A stretch of DNA of 9,458 bases from positions 24,096 to 33,553 of the forward strand of contig DBME01000367.1 of assembly GCA_002298155.1 (NCBI GenBank), given 5' to 3'. Of the stretch, positions 1-6,363 are shown piece after piece; position 1 is the stretch's first letter, and each line of letters starts with the position of its first letter. The position numbers and the translations under genes are program-made. Origin of the DNA: Holophagaceae bacterium UBA706. Lineage in GTDB: Bacteria; Acidobacteriota; Holophagae; Holophagales; Holophagaceae. The notes beneath the pieces were generated by a model. The model saw nothing but the letters and a program-made list of their open reading frames with translations, was not told the origin of the DNA and did not search any database.

Positions 1-1038
1 GATGGGCTGGCGGATGGGGTCGAGGCCCGCGGCGCGGCAGGTGGCCAGGACCGTGGGGAACCGGGCTTCCAGATCCAGCTTCGCCTTGAGCGGCCCCAGG
101 TCGAGGTAGGCGCAGAGGTCGCCGGTGGCGGCCATCTCCTGGAAGATGGCGCGACTCACCACGTCCCGGGGGGCCAGTTCCATCCCCTCGGGGGCGTAGC
201 GGCCCATGAAACGCTCGCCGGCACGGTTCACCAGGTGCGCTCCCTCGCCCCGCAGGGCCTCGGTGAGCAGGGTCCGGGGCTTGCCGGGCACGAAGAGGGT
301 GGTGGGGTGGAACTGGACGTACTCGCAGTTCACGATGCGGGCGCTGGCGCGGTACGCCGCGGCCAGGCCGTCGCCGGTGGCCGAGGCGGGGTTGCTGGTG
401 TGCAGGTAGAGGTAGCCCAGGCCCCCCGTGGCCAGGATGGTGCGCTTGGCCAGGCACATCCGCACCCTGCCCTCGGGATCCAGCACGTAGGCGCCCCACA
501 CCTGGATGGGGTCGTAGACGCGCCGGGGATCGCGGCTGTGGTGGGGGACGGTGAGGAGGTCCACCAGGGAATGCCCCTCCAGGAACCGGATTCCGGGATG
601 GGCGCGGACCTTGGCGGAAAGGGCCTCCTGGATGGCGCGGCCCGTGGCGTCCTTCACGTGCCAGATGCGCCGGGCGCTGTGTGCGGCCTCGGCGGTGGGC
701 TCGGGCTCCTGGGTCCCGGTGTGGTCGAAGGGGACGCCCACCTGCTTCCAGAGGAACTCGCGGCATAGCACGGGCCCCTGTTCGGCCAGCAGGGCCACGG
801 CCTCGTGGCGGCAGAGCCCCGCCCCGGCGGCCTCGATGTCCGAGGCCAGGAGTTCGGCTGAATCGTGGGCCTCGGCCGGGGGCAGGCCGATGATGCCGCC
901 CTGGGCATAGGCGGTGTTGGATTCCCCGAGGAAATCCTTGGCCACCACCAGGACATCGGCGCCCGACTCGGCGGCGCGCAGCGCCGCGGAACATCCGGCG
1001 ATGCCGCCGCCCACGATCAGAACGTCACAGGTGATCAC
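1..1038 (-). CDS. nadB: L-aspartate oxidase NadB, C-terminus cut off by window edge
   Basis: This FAD enzyme oxidises L-aspartate to iminoaspartate, the first step of de novo NAD synthesis, in the cytoplasm. Visible are 346 residues; family members are usually about 500-540, so the rest of the flavoprotein domain and the C-terminal helical domain lie outside the window. Seen: the FAD-binding GGGIAG at residues 10-15, SNTAYAQGG at 40-48 (family signature), EAAHSARR at 117-124 (E117 lines up with the substrate-contacting Glu of E. coli NadB), ATGG at 203-206, ATGDGLA at 220-226, QFHPT at 242-246 and LAPRDVVSRA from 288, whose Arg is the active-site Arg of this family. These argue for NadB rather than a succinate dehydrogenase or fumarate reductase flavoprotein. 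The GTG start at 1038 is preferred: it overlaps the upstream TGA as GTGA and has GGGAG five bases upstream. An in-frame ATG at 1050 is the alternative, but that ATG overlaps the ribosome site. It is the third gene of a coupled cluster. Confidence 0.96.
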   Translation of the reverse strand, partial: MITCDVLIVGGGIAGCSAALRAAESGADVLVVAKDFLGESNTAYAQGGIIGLPPAEAHDSAELLASDIEAAGAGLCRHEAVALLAEQGPVLCREFLWKQVGVPFDHTGTQEPEPTAEAAHSARRIWHVKDATGRAIQEALSAKVRAHPGIRFLEGHSLVDLLTVPHHSRDPRRVYDPIQVWGAYVLDPEGRVRMCLAKRTILATGGLGYLYLHTSNPASATGDGLAAAYRASARIVNCEYVQFHPTTLFVPGKPRTLLTEALRGEGAHLVNRAGERFMGRYAPEGMELAPRDVVSRAIFQEMAATGDLCAYLDLGPLKAKLDLEARFPTVLATCRAAGLDPIRQPI

Positions 1039-1829
1039 ATGTACTCCCATTCGGGCCGCTGGAGGGTCCAGAGCCGCTCCCAGGGAGGCTCCGAGAACCG
1101 CTCGCCCTCCCCGTCCTCGAGCGCGGCCAGCCGCGCCCTCATCGTCTCCAGGGTCTCCCCGAGGCGCACCGTGCCCCAGGTCGTCCCGATCTCGTCGCCG
1201 ACGCCGGCCAGGGCATCCAGGGAGTCCTCCCAGAGGCCCGCCATGCCAGGGGCGTTCTCCAATTGAAGGTGGTGGTACCCGCCGGCCATCAGGATGAGCC
1301 CCTGCAGGGCGGTCTTCCCGGGCCCCTCGCTGGCGTTCCACAGCACTTCCAGGGCGTCGTGGCATTCATGGAACAGCGCGGCGTTGAACAGCGAGACGCC
1401 CGCGGCCAGAGGGTAGCGCTCGTCCTCCGGCAGCCCCAGGAGAGCCAGGAGGGCCACGCCGGACCTCAGGCTCACCAGGGAGCCCAGGGGTTCCCAGACC
1501 CGCTGGGGCACCCAGCCCGTGGGCCCCTTGTCGGCGGTGTCCGGAAAACGGGCGAGGCAGTCGCGCCAGGCACCCTCGGCGCCGGCGGGGCCGGGCCTCA
1601 GGGCCACAAGCATGGGTTCGGCCCGGGCCAGGAGGTCGGCCTCGGGGAGGCCGCCGGGGTGCTCCTCCCGGACCTTCGGGGCGCCCAGGATCGCCGGCCA
1701 GGCCAGGAGGGCGCGGTCGGCGGGGTCCGCCAGGGCCGCGTGGACCCGCGCGCCCAGGAAACGGAGCACCGGCAGGGGCAGCCGGGGCTGTCGTTGCCAG
1801 AACACGGGGGTGCGGGGACTGCAGCTCAT
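1035..1829 (-). CDS. DUF309 domain protein with long N-terminal extension
   Basis: 264 residues. The C-terminal half carries the DUF309 pattern: FHECHDALEVLW at residues 153-164, then LQGLILMAGGYHHLQLEN at 175-192, a helical fold with a conserved HE..H-type motif and no assigned reaction. Established DUF309 proteins are often about 120-180 residues; here the motif sits at residue 153, so roughly 145 residues precede it that I cannot assign. They are Leu/Ala/Pro-rich and have no signal peptide or clear membrane span, so a cytoplasmic protein is expected. The ATG at 1829 shares its first base with the TGA of the upstream channel gene (TGATG), and no Shine-Dalgarno is visible, so translation probably depends on coupling. 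The open frame continues upstream to 2060, but that part is read inside the tolQ gene in another frame and looks like low-complexity shadow. Function unknown; the coupling to nadB is suggestive only. Confidence 0.85.
   Translation of the reverse strand: MSCSPRTPVFWQRQPRLPLPVLRFLGARVHAALADPADRALLAWPAILGAPKVREEHPGGLPEADLLARAEPMLVALRPGPAGAEGAWRDCLARFPDTADKGPTGWVPQRVWEPLGSLVSLRSGVALLALLGLPEDERYPLAAGVSLFNAALFHECHDALEVLWNASEGPGKTALQGLILMAGGYHHLQLENAPGMAGLWEDSLDALAGVGDEIGTTWGTVRLGETLETMRARLAALEDGEGERFSEPPWERLWTLQRPEWEYM
1044..1048 (-). promoter_or_regulatory. Ribosome binding site deciding the nadB start
   Basis: GGGAG on the minus strand, five bases before the GTG at 1038. It lies inside the last codons of the DUF309 gene and supports GTG rather than the in-frame ATG at 1050, which overlaps it. 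Confidence 0.6.
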
Positions 1830-2530
1830 CAGGTGAAGTTGCGTTCGGAAAGGCTGATGAATTCCAGGGAGAAGTCGTCGAGTTCCGTCTGCCAGTGCTT
1901 GAGCTGGCCCTGGAAGAAGTTGTAGGCCATGAGGGCGGGGATGGCGGCGACGAGGCCCAGGGCGGTGGCCACGAGCGCCTCGGAGATGCCGGGGGCCACC
2001 GTGGCGAGGCTGGCGTTGCCGGCGGTGCCGATGCCGTGGAAGGCGTCGATGATGCCCCACACCGTCCCGAAGAGGCCCACGAAGGGGCTCACGGCGGCGA
2101 TGGTGGCCAGGATGCCCAGGTAGTTCTCCATGCGCCCGATCTCCACGACCGAGGACCTCTGGAGGCAGCGTTCCACGGCCTCCATGCTCTTGATCTGGGG
2201 CTTCTGGGCGCTGGCGCCGGGGCCGGGCCGGAGCTGGTAGGTGACTTCCGAATAGCCCGCCGAGAACAGCCCCACCAGGGGACTCATGTCGAATTCAGCT
2301 GTCCTGGCCTTGAGTTCGCGCCAGTCGGTGGCCTTGCGGAAGGCGTTCCGGAACCGCTCCGTGGCGCCATGGCTCCGGGTCAGGAGCAGGGCCTTCTGCA
2401 CGATGATGACCCAGCTCGCGATGGAGAAGACCCCCAGCAGCAGGAGCACCATCCGGGCCACGGTCCCCGCGTGGAGGACCACTTCCCAAAGGTTGACACC
2501 CTGACCGGCCAGCATCCCGAAGTACGGCAT
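1829..2530 (-). CDS. tolQ: TolQ/ExbB/MotA-family proton channel subunit, most TolQ-like
   Basis: 233 residues, close to the 230 of E. coli TolQ. The family forms the proton-conducting inner-membrane stator that, with TolR or ExbD, drives an envelope-spanning partner (TolA or TonB). Three membrane helices are visible at about residues 24-48, 137-163 and 178-206, separated by a cytoplasmic loop. The signature VGLFGTVWGI lies at 151-160 and APGISEALVATALGLVAAIPALMAYN at about 179-204; T156 and T189 match the channel-lining threonines (T145, T178) of E. coli TolQ. SIASWVIIVQK at 37-46 also resembles TolQ more than ExbB. The start at 2530 has a strong AGGAGG four bases upstream; the frame extends to 2635, but that would run across the divergent promoter region and up to the ugd start. 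No tolR/exbD follows: the next genes are DUF309 and nadB, so its partner must be encoded elsewhere. ExbB is the alternative name. Confidence 0.92.
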   Translation of the reverse strand: MPYFGMLAGQGVNLWEVVLHAGTVARMVLLLLGVFSIASWVIIVQKALLLTRSHGATERFRNAFRKATDWRELKARTAEFDMSPLVGLFSAGYSEVTYQLRPGPGASAQKPQIKSMEAVERCLQRSSVVEIGRMENYLGILATIAAVSPFVGLFGTVWGIIDAFHGIGTAGNASLATVAPGISEALVATALGLVAAIPALMAYNFFQGQLKHWQTELDDFSLEFISLSERNFT

Positions 2531-2534
2531 GACT

Positions 2535-2540
2535 CCTCCT
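2535..2540 (-). promoter_or_regulatory. Ribosome binding site deciding the tolQ start
   Basis: A consensus AGGAGG on the minus strand, four bases before the ATG at 2530. It sets the start of the channel protein well inside the longer open frame and gives a 233-residue product of normal TolQ length. Confidence 0.8.
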
Positions 2541-2595
2541 ACAGGGGATTCTACCAAGGCTCGCCGTCCGGTTGTGTTACGGATACACTTAAGCG

Positions 2596-2619
2596 TTTGG
2601 CCCGCCAGGGCGGGCTGAA
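2596..2619 (+). other. Hairpin in the ugd leader
   Basis: Arms CCCGCC (2601-2606) and GGCGGG (2609-2614) are perfectly complementary, and pairing extends outward to 2596/2619 with two G-U pairs. With a four-base loop this gives a stem of about ten pairs. No T run follows on either strand, so it is not a standard terminator. It ends four bases before the Shine-Dalgarno GGGAG. If transcription starts near 2596, as the TACACT at 2584 would predict, the mRNA would begin with this stem, which could affect stability or ribosome access (inference). Confidence 0.5.
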
Positions 2620-2634
2620 GTCTGGGAGAAAACA

Positions 2635-3993
2635 ATGATGAACGTCCTCGTCATCGGTACTGGATACGTCGGCCTGGTCGCCGCCGCAGGCTTCGCGGAG
2701 GCGGGCCACAAGGTCCTCGGCGTCGACTCCGACGCCGCGAAGATCGACAAGATCCGCCGTGGCATCTCCCCGATCTACGAGCCCGGCCTCGACGAGATGC
2801 TCAGCCGCCACCAGGCCTCCGGCACCCTGTCCTTCAGCCTGGACATCAAGGACGGCATCGCCCAGGCCGACGCCGCCTTCATCTGCGTGGGAACCCCCCA
2901 GAGCGAGGACGGCAGCGCCGACCTCCAGTACGTGCTGGCCGTCGCCGCCGGCATCGGCGAGGCCATGGCCCTGCGCTCCCCGGACGCCAAGCCCCTGATC
3001 GTCGTGGACAAGAGCACCGTGCCCGTGGGCACCGCCGCCCGGGTCCGCGCCACCATCGCCGCCCGCACCGACCGCGCCTTCGAGGTGGTCTCCAACCCCG
3101 AGTTCCTCCGTGAAGGCTGCGCCATCGACGACTTCATCCTGCCCGACCGCGTCGTGGTGGGCTGCCGCACGGATCACGCCGAGGCCATCATGAAGGGCCT
3201 CTACGGCCCCTTCCTTGAAAAGAGCAAGGGCCAGTGGCTGCGCATGGATCCCCCCAGCGCCGAGCTGACCAAGTACGCCGCCAACGCCATGCTGGCCCTG
3301 CGCATCAGCTTCATCAACGAGATCGCGGGCCTTTGCGAGAAGGTCGGCGCCGACGTCGACTACGTCAAGGTGGGCATCGGCAGCGACCACCGCATCGGCA
3401 AGTACTTCCTCAACCCCGGCCCCGGCTTCGGCGGCAGCTGCTTCCCCAAGGACCTCCAGGCCCTCCTCAAGGTCGGCCGGGAGAACGCCCACCCCCTGCG
3501 CGCCCTGGAGGCGACGGTGGAGGCCAACCGCCACCAGAAGCAGGTGCTTTCCATGAAGGTGAAGAAGTTCTACGGCTGCGACCCGGCCACCCCGTCACCC
3601 CTCGCCGGGCGGAAGTTCGCCCTGTGGGGCCTGGCCTTCAAGGCCCACACGGACGACATCCGGGAAGCCATGGCCCTGGAGCTCATCGAGGGCCTCACCG
3701 CCCTGGGCGCCACCCTGGTCGTGCACGACTTCGAGGCCATGGACAATGTCCGGGCCAAGGTGGGCGACAAGGTCACCTACGCTCCCGACCCCATGGCGGC
3801 CTGCGAGGGCGCCGACGCCCTCCTCATCGCCACGGAATGGCCGGCCTACGCCTCGGCCGACCTGGAGAAGGTGGCCAGCCTGCTCAAGGCCAAGGTCATG
3901 TTCGACGGCCGCAACCTCTTCCGCCCCGAAACCATGGCCGCCGCGGGCTGGAACTACCACTCCATCGGGCGCCCAACTGTCAGCCCCGCATAA
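2635..3993 (+). CDS. ugd: UDP-glucose 6-dehydrogenase
   Basis: 452 residues, normal family length. The enzyme oxidises UDP-glucose to UDP-glucuronate with two NAD+, supplying precursors for capsule, exopolysaccharide or lipid A sugars, in the cytoplasm. Seen: the NAD-binding Rossmann motif GTGYVGLV at 8-15 with the acidic end of strand 2 at D31, YEPGLDEML at 48-56, DKSTVPVGT at 125-133, NPEFLREG at 154-161, the LTKYAANAML helix at 211-220 (K213 and N217 of the active site) and the catalytic Cys269 in GFGGSCFPKDL. The C-terminal UDP-binding domain includes LWGLAFKAHTDDIRE at 330-344. GDP-mannose dehydrogenase is the nearest alternative, but the overall pattern fits UGD. Two adjacent ATGs (2635, 2638) are possible starts; GGGAG is six or nine bases upstream respectively, and the protein differs by one Met. 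No polysaccharide genes adjoin it here. An 89-base gap separates it from tatA. Confidence 0.96.
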   Translation: MMNVLVIGTGYVGLVAAAGFAEAGHKVLGVDSDAAKIDKIRRGISPIYEPGLDEMLSRHQASGTLSFSLDIKDGIAQADAAFICVGTPQSEDGSADLQYVLAVAAGIGEAMALRSPDAKPLIVVDKSTVPVGTAARVRATIAARTDRAFEVVSNPEFLREGCAIDDFILPDRVVVGCRTDHAEAIMKGLYGPFLEKSKGQWLRMDPPSAELTKYAANAMLALRISFINEIAGLCEKVGADVDYVKVGIGSDHRIGKYFLNPGPGFGGSCFPKDLQALLKVGRENAHPLRALEATVEANRHQKQVLSMKVKKFYGCDPATPSPLAGRKFALWGLAFKAHTDDIREAMALELIEGLTALGATLVVHDFEAMDNVRAKVGDKVTYAPDPMAACEGADALLIATEWPAYASADLEKVASLLKAKVMFDGRNLFRPETMAAAGWNYHSIGRPTVSPA

Positions 3994-4031
3994 ACTTACC
4001 TCCTGGCTGACGAATTGTGCCAACCTGGGTC

Positions 4032-4057
4032 GGGAATGATTCCGGCCGTTTCGGAAT
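4032..4057 (+). other. Alternating hairpins in the tatA leader
   Basis: Three related segments lie 26-50 bases before the tatA start: GGAAT (4033-4037), ATTCCG (4039-4044) and CGGAAT (4052-4057). The middle one can pair with either flank: five pairs around a single base on the left as DNA, or six pairs with a seven-base loop (4045-4051) on the right. Only the right pairing is sterically reasonable as an RNA hairpin. No T run follows directly, so it is at best a weak ugd terminator, an operator, or chance. Confidence 0.35.
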
Positions 4058-4082
4058 ACCCCCGGATTTTGGAGATCGACAC

Positions 4083-4262
4083 ATGGGTAACCTCGGTTTG
4101 ACGGAAATGCTGCTGATCGGCATCCTGCTGCTGATCTTCTTCGGTCCCTCCAAGCTGCCGGAACTGGGCAAGGCCCTGGGCAAGGGCATCCAGGAATTCA
4201 AGAAGGCCAGCCGGGAAATCACGGATTCCGTCAAGGACGACACCACCAGCGAGAAGAAATAG
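4083..4262 (+). CDS. tatA: Sec-independent translocase subunit TatA
   Basis: 59 residues. TatA oligomerises in the cytoplasmic membrane to form the transport path for folded proteins with twin-arginine signals. Seen: a short polar N-terminus MGNLGLTE, one membrane helix at about residues 6-20, the hinge FFGPSKLPELGKALGK at about 19-34, an amphipathic helix (IQEFKKASREI) and a charged Lys-rich tail. It is shorter than E. coli TatA (89) but normal for many bacteria. The PSKLPELGKALGKGIQEFK stretch is typical of TatA/E and unlike the longer TatB. The ATG at 4083 has GGAG eight bases upstream. The frame runs back to a GTG at 4017, but that would add 22 residues not found in the family. It sits 51 bases before tatC in the same reading frame; no tatB is present between or beside them. 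Confidence 0.94.
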   Translation: MGNLGLTEMLLIGILLLIFFGPSKLPELGKALGKGIQEFKKASREITDSVKDDTTSEKK

Positions 4263-4274
4263 GCGTCAGGCGAT

Positions 4275-4287
4275 CTGGGATCCCCAG
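4275..4287 (+). other. Small hairpin between tatA and tatC
   Basis: CTGGG and CCCAG form a five-pair stem with a three-base loop in the 51-base gap between the tatA stop and the tatC start. It is too short to call a terminator. It may tune the TatA:TatC ratio or be chance in GC-rich DNA. Confidence 0.25.
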
Positions 4288-4313
4288 GGACCCCGCCGCT
4301 CCTTCCCCCCACC

Positions 4314-5123
4314 ATGACGACGCCCGACACCCCTCCCAACCAGATGTCCTTCTGGGAGCACCTGCATGAACTGCGGGTGCGGCTCATCCGCAGCCTCTGC
4401 ATCGTGACCGGGGCCTTCGTCCTCACGTACGCCTACCGCTTCAAGCTGATGACCTGGGCGCAGAAGCCCTTCATCGACACCTACAACCACCACGCCCACC
4501 TCCAGGGCGCGGCCGCCGCGCTGCAGCCCGATACCGCCTTCGCCTACACGAGCCTGACGGAGCCCTTCTTCTCCCTCATGCGTCTGGCCATCTGGGCCGC
4601 CATCTTCCTGGCGGCGCCCTTCCTCTTCGGGCAGATCTGGGGCTTCATCAAGCCGGGGCTCTACAGCCGCGAGCGGCGTTTCGCCATCCCCTTCGTGCTG
4701 GCCACCTCGGCCTGCTTCATCGGGGGGGCGGCCTTCGCCTATTTCAACGCCTTCCAGTTCCTGGGCGACATCCTCTTCAAGGAGGCCATGACCGCCCAGC
4801 TGCGCACCAACCTGCACCTTGAGGACTACCTGGATCTCTTCATCTATACGGTGGTGGGCACGGGCCTCATGTTCGAGCTGCCGGTGCTGGTGTTCTTCCT
4901 GGCGCGGTTCCGCATCCTCACGGCGAAGTGGCTGCTGAAGTACTGGCGGCATTCGACCATCGCCATCTTCTTCGCCAGCGCCGTGCTAACGCCCGGTGAC
5001 GTCATCGTCACCACGGTCTTCTTCGGGATCGTGCTGGAGGGGCTGTACTTCATCTCCGTGCTCGTGGCCTGGTTCGCGGCGCCGCGGAAGCCGCGCGAAA
5101 TCGAGATCATCGACGAAGACTAG
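4314..5123 (+). CDS. tatC: Sec-independent translocase subunit TatC
   Basis: 269 residues, normal length. TatC is the polytopic membrane receptor that binds the twin-arginine signal peptide and nucleates TatA assembly. Seen: the N-terminal cytoplasmic signature FWEHLHELRVRLIRSL at 13-28, which includes part of the signal-binding site; six predicted membrane segments (about 28-42, 89-108, 124-146, 173-197, 213-226, 229-254); GLYSRERR at 115-122, whose Glu120 corresponds to the signal-contacting E103 of E. coli TatC; and SAVLTPGDV at 232-240. The acidic tail ends EIEIIDED. The ATG at 4314 has no recognisable Shine-Dalgarno (the preceding bases are C-rich), so translation may rely on coupling to tatA or reinitiation. 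Met11 is a possible later start, also without a clear site. It is presumably cotranscribed with tatA. The next gene downstream converges from the other strand. Confidence 0.96.
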   Translation: MTTPDTPPNQMSFWEHLHELRVRLIRSLCIVTGAFVLTYAYRFKLMTWAQKPFIDTYNHHAHLQGAAAALQPDTAFAYTSLTEPFFSLMRLAIWAAIFLAAPFLFGQIWGFIKPGLYSRERRFAIPFVLATSACFIGGAAFAYFNAFQFLGDILFKEAMTAQLRTNLHLEDYLDLFIYTVVGTGLMFELPVLVFFLARFRILTAKWLLKYWRHSTIAIFFASAVLTPGDVIVTTVFFGIVLEGLYFISVLVAWFAAPRKPREIEIIDED

Positions 5124-5142
5124 GCAGGAAGCGCTGGGAAAA

Positions 5143-5167
5143 CGAAAAGAGTCTTTATTCTTTTTCG
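5143..5167. terminator. AT-rich inverted element between convergent genes, possible bidirectional terminator
   Basis: In the 69-base gap between tatC and the converging DUF4388 gene, CGAAAAGA (5143-5150) can pair with TCTTTTTCG (5159-5167) with one bulged T, around an eight-base loop. Arms of A and T tracts in otherwise GC-rich DNA at a convergent junction suggest termination in both directions. The stem has few G-C pairs, so the call is tentative. Confidence 0.4.
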
Positions 5168-5192
5168 GCGACCCTCGGCATCCCCGGCAGAG

Positions 5193-6359
5193 CTAGGGAT
5201 TCGCTGGGGTTTCCTGGGCCTTGTCCGGGGGGGTGGGCGTCAGGGGGTTCGGGTACTTCGTCAGGTCCTGGATGCGCTGGTGGACGTCCAGGTAGCACCC
5301 CAGGGACTTGGCCAGTTCCTCGCCGCCGTCGGCGGGGGAGGCCATGCGGAAGGCCCACACCTGCCGGCTCATGGTGACGGGGTCCGTGGACACCTGCACA
5401 TCGGCGCGCTGGAGGCTCGCCAGGCCCTGGTTGAGGGAGGCGCGGGAATGGGGTACGTAGAAGGCCAGGGGGAAGGCCAGGAGCACCGCCACGGCCGGCC
5501 AGAACAGGAAGGAAGGTCCCTGGGGCGGGGCGGATTCGCGCCCGGCGGTGGGGGGCATGGACCAGACGTTGGGCCGGTGCTCCTCTGCCTCGGTGGAAAC
5601 TTCCAGGACGCCGGCCTCCAGGAGCTGGGCGATGATCTTGCAGGTGTCCAGCTCGTCGTAGCGGCTGATCTGGAGCACGTTCTGGATGCTGGTGGAGGTC
5701 GAGAAGTAGGTGAGCACCGTCTCCTGCTCGTGGGTCAGGCCCGAGCCCTCCACGTTCATGGAGCCGCCGTCCAGGACCTTCGAGAGATCCTTGTCGATGT
5801 CCAGATGGAGGTTGGCGCCGTAGGCCGTCTTGCGCAGGGGGAGACCGTTGTCCGGGAGGCGGCGCTGCACTTCGGGCCACTCGTCCATGATGCGGGCGGC
5901 CTCCATGAGCACGGTGTCCACGGGTATGGCCGGGAAGTTCTCCCGGTCCAGCTCCTGGGGCAGGATCGAATCGAAGCGGTAGTCGCCCTCCACCCACCGG
6001 AAGGTGCGGTAGATGATCGACATCGCCTGGTTGAAGAGGGCGTCCTGAAGGTCCTGGGGCGAGACGCGGCCCGATTCCAGAAGCAGGGTGCCCATGCGTT
6101 TGAGGGTCTGCCGCTGGCGGTGGATCATGGCCATGAGCTCTTCGCCCGAAAGCCTGCCAAGGCGCACCAGCATGGCGCCCACGCGGTCTTCCATGCGGAC
6201 CTGGTTGGAGTCGCAGCCGACGATCTCCCCCTGGTCGAAGAAGATCTTCACGAACTCCTGGGCGCGGGAGAGCACGAGGGTGCCGCTCTTGCCCTGGGTC
6301 TTGATCATGTTGAACAGGGAGAAGAGGTCGAAATCGCGGAGAGAGCCTTCCAGTGCCAT
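5193..6359 (-). CDS. DUF4388 protein with one C-terminal membrane span
   Basis: 388 residues. The N-terminal part (about 3-150) fits DUF4388: GSLRDFDLFSLFNMIKTQGKSGTLVL at 5-30, then a FFDQGEIVGC strand pattern at 40-49. Residues 61-108 contain two similar pieces (LVRLGRLSGEEL, then GTLLLESGRVSPQDLQDAL) resembling the N-terminal domain of type II secretion/pilus ATPases. Residues 208-254 (LTHEQETVLTYFSTSTSIQNVL...LLEAGVLEV) look like a winged-helix fold, common in this family. A single membrane helix spans about 274-292, leaving some 95 residues outside and a Pro/Thr-rich end. DUF4388 proteins are found in gliding, signalling and envelope contexts in several phyla, but no enzymatic activity is visible and the role is unknown. 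The ATG at 6359 lies four bases after the upstream stop, with AAGGGG eight bases before it: an operon with the TPR/zinc-ribbon gene. Confidence 0.8.
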   Translation of the reverse strand: MALEGSLRDFDLFSLFNMIKTQGKSGTLVLSRAQEFVKIFFDQGEIVGCDSNQVRMEDRVGAMLVRLGRLSGEELMAMIHRQRQTLKRMGTLLLESGRVSPQDLQDALFNQAMSIIYRTFRWVEGDYRFDSILPQELDRENFPAIPVDTVLMEAARIMDEWPEVQRRLPDNGLPLRKTAYGANLHLDIDKDLSKVLDGGSMNVEGSGLTHEQETVLTYFSTSTSIQNVLQISRYDELDTCKIIAQLLEAGVLEVSTEAEEHRPNVWSMPPTAGRESAPPQGPSFLFWPAVAVLLAFPLAFYVPHSRASLNQGLASLQRADVQVSTDPVTMSRQVWAFRMASPADGGEELAKSLGCYLDVHQRIQDLTKYPNPLTPTPPDKAQETPANP

Positions 6360-6363
6360 GTGT

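Larger units (their letters stand above)
2531..2634. promoter_or_regulatory. Divergent intergenic control region, tolQ / ugd
   Basis: The 104 bases between divergently read tolQ and ugd must hold promoters for both. On the minus strand TAGAAT (2548-2553) could be a -10 for tolQ, and on the plus strand TACACT (2584-2589) one for ugd. Neither has a convincing -35, so the assignment is weak. A GC-rich hairpin at 2596-2619 lies just ahead of the ugd ribosome site GGGAG (2624-2628). Confidence 0.45.

Noticed and set aside
1830..2060. Upstream extension of the DUF309 frame
   Set aside because: It lies entirely within tolQ in another frame, is Arg/His/Pro-rich, and the TGATG junction gives a natural start at 1829.
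2531..2635. Upstream extension of the tolQ frame to 2635
   Set aside because: It would cover the whole divergent promoter region up to the ugd start, while AGGAGG marks the start at 2530.
1895..2638. A 247-codon plus-strand open frame opposite tolQ
   Set aside because: Low-complexity Gly/His/Glu-rich antisense translation of the membrane channel gene, and it runs into the ugd start.
2759..2998. Short plus-strand frames inside ugd and similar short frames within other genes
   Set aside because: They overlap conserved coding sequence in the wrong frame and have Pro/Arg/Ser-rich composition typical of frame-shifted GC-rich DNA.
2551..3534. A 327-codon minus-strand open frame opposite ugd
   Set aside because: The plus strand encodes a complete UDP-glucose dehydrogenase; the antisense product is Gly/Ala/Asp-rich low complexity.
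4017..4082. GTG-initiated 22-residue N-terminal extension of TatA
   Set aside because: TatA proteins begin just before the membrane helix, and GGAG marks the ATG at 4083.
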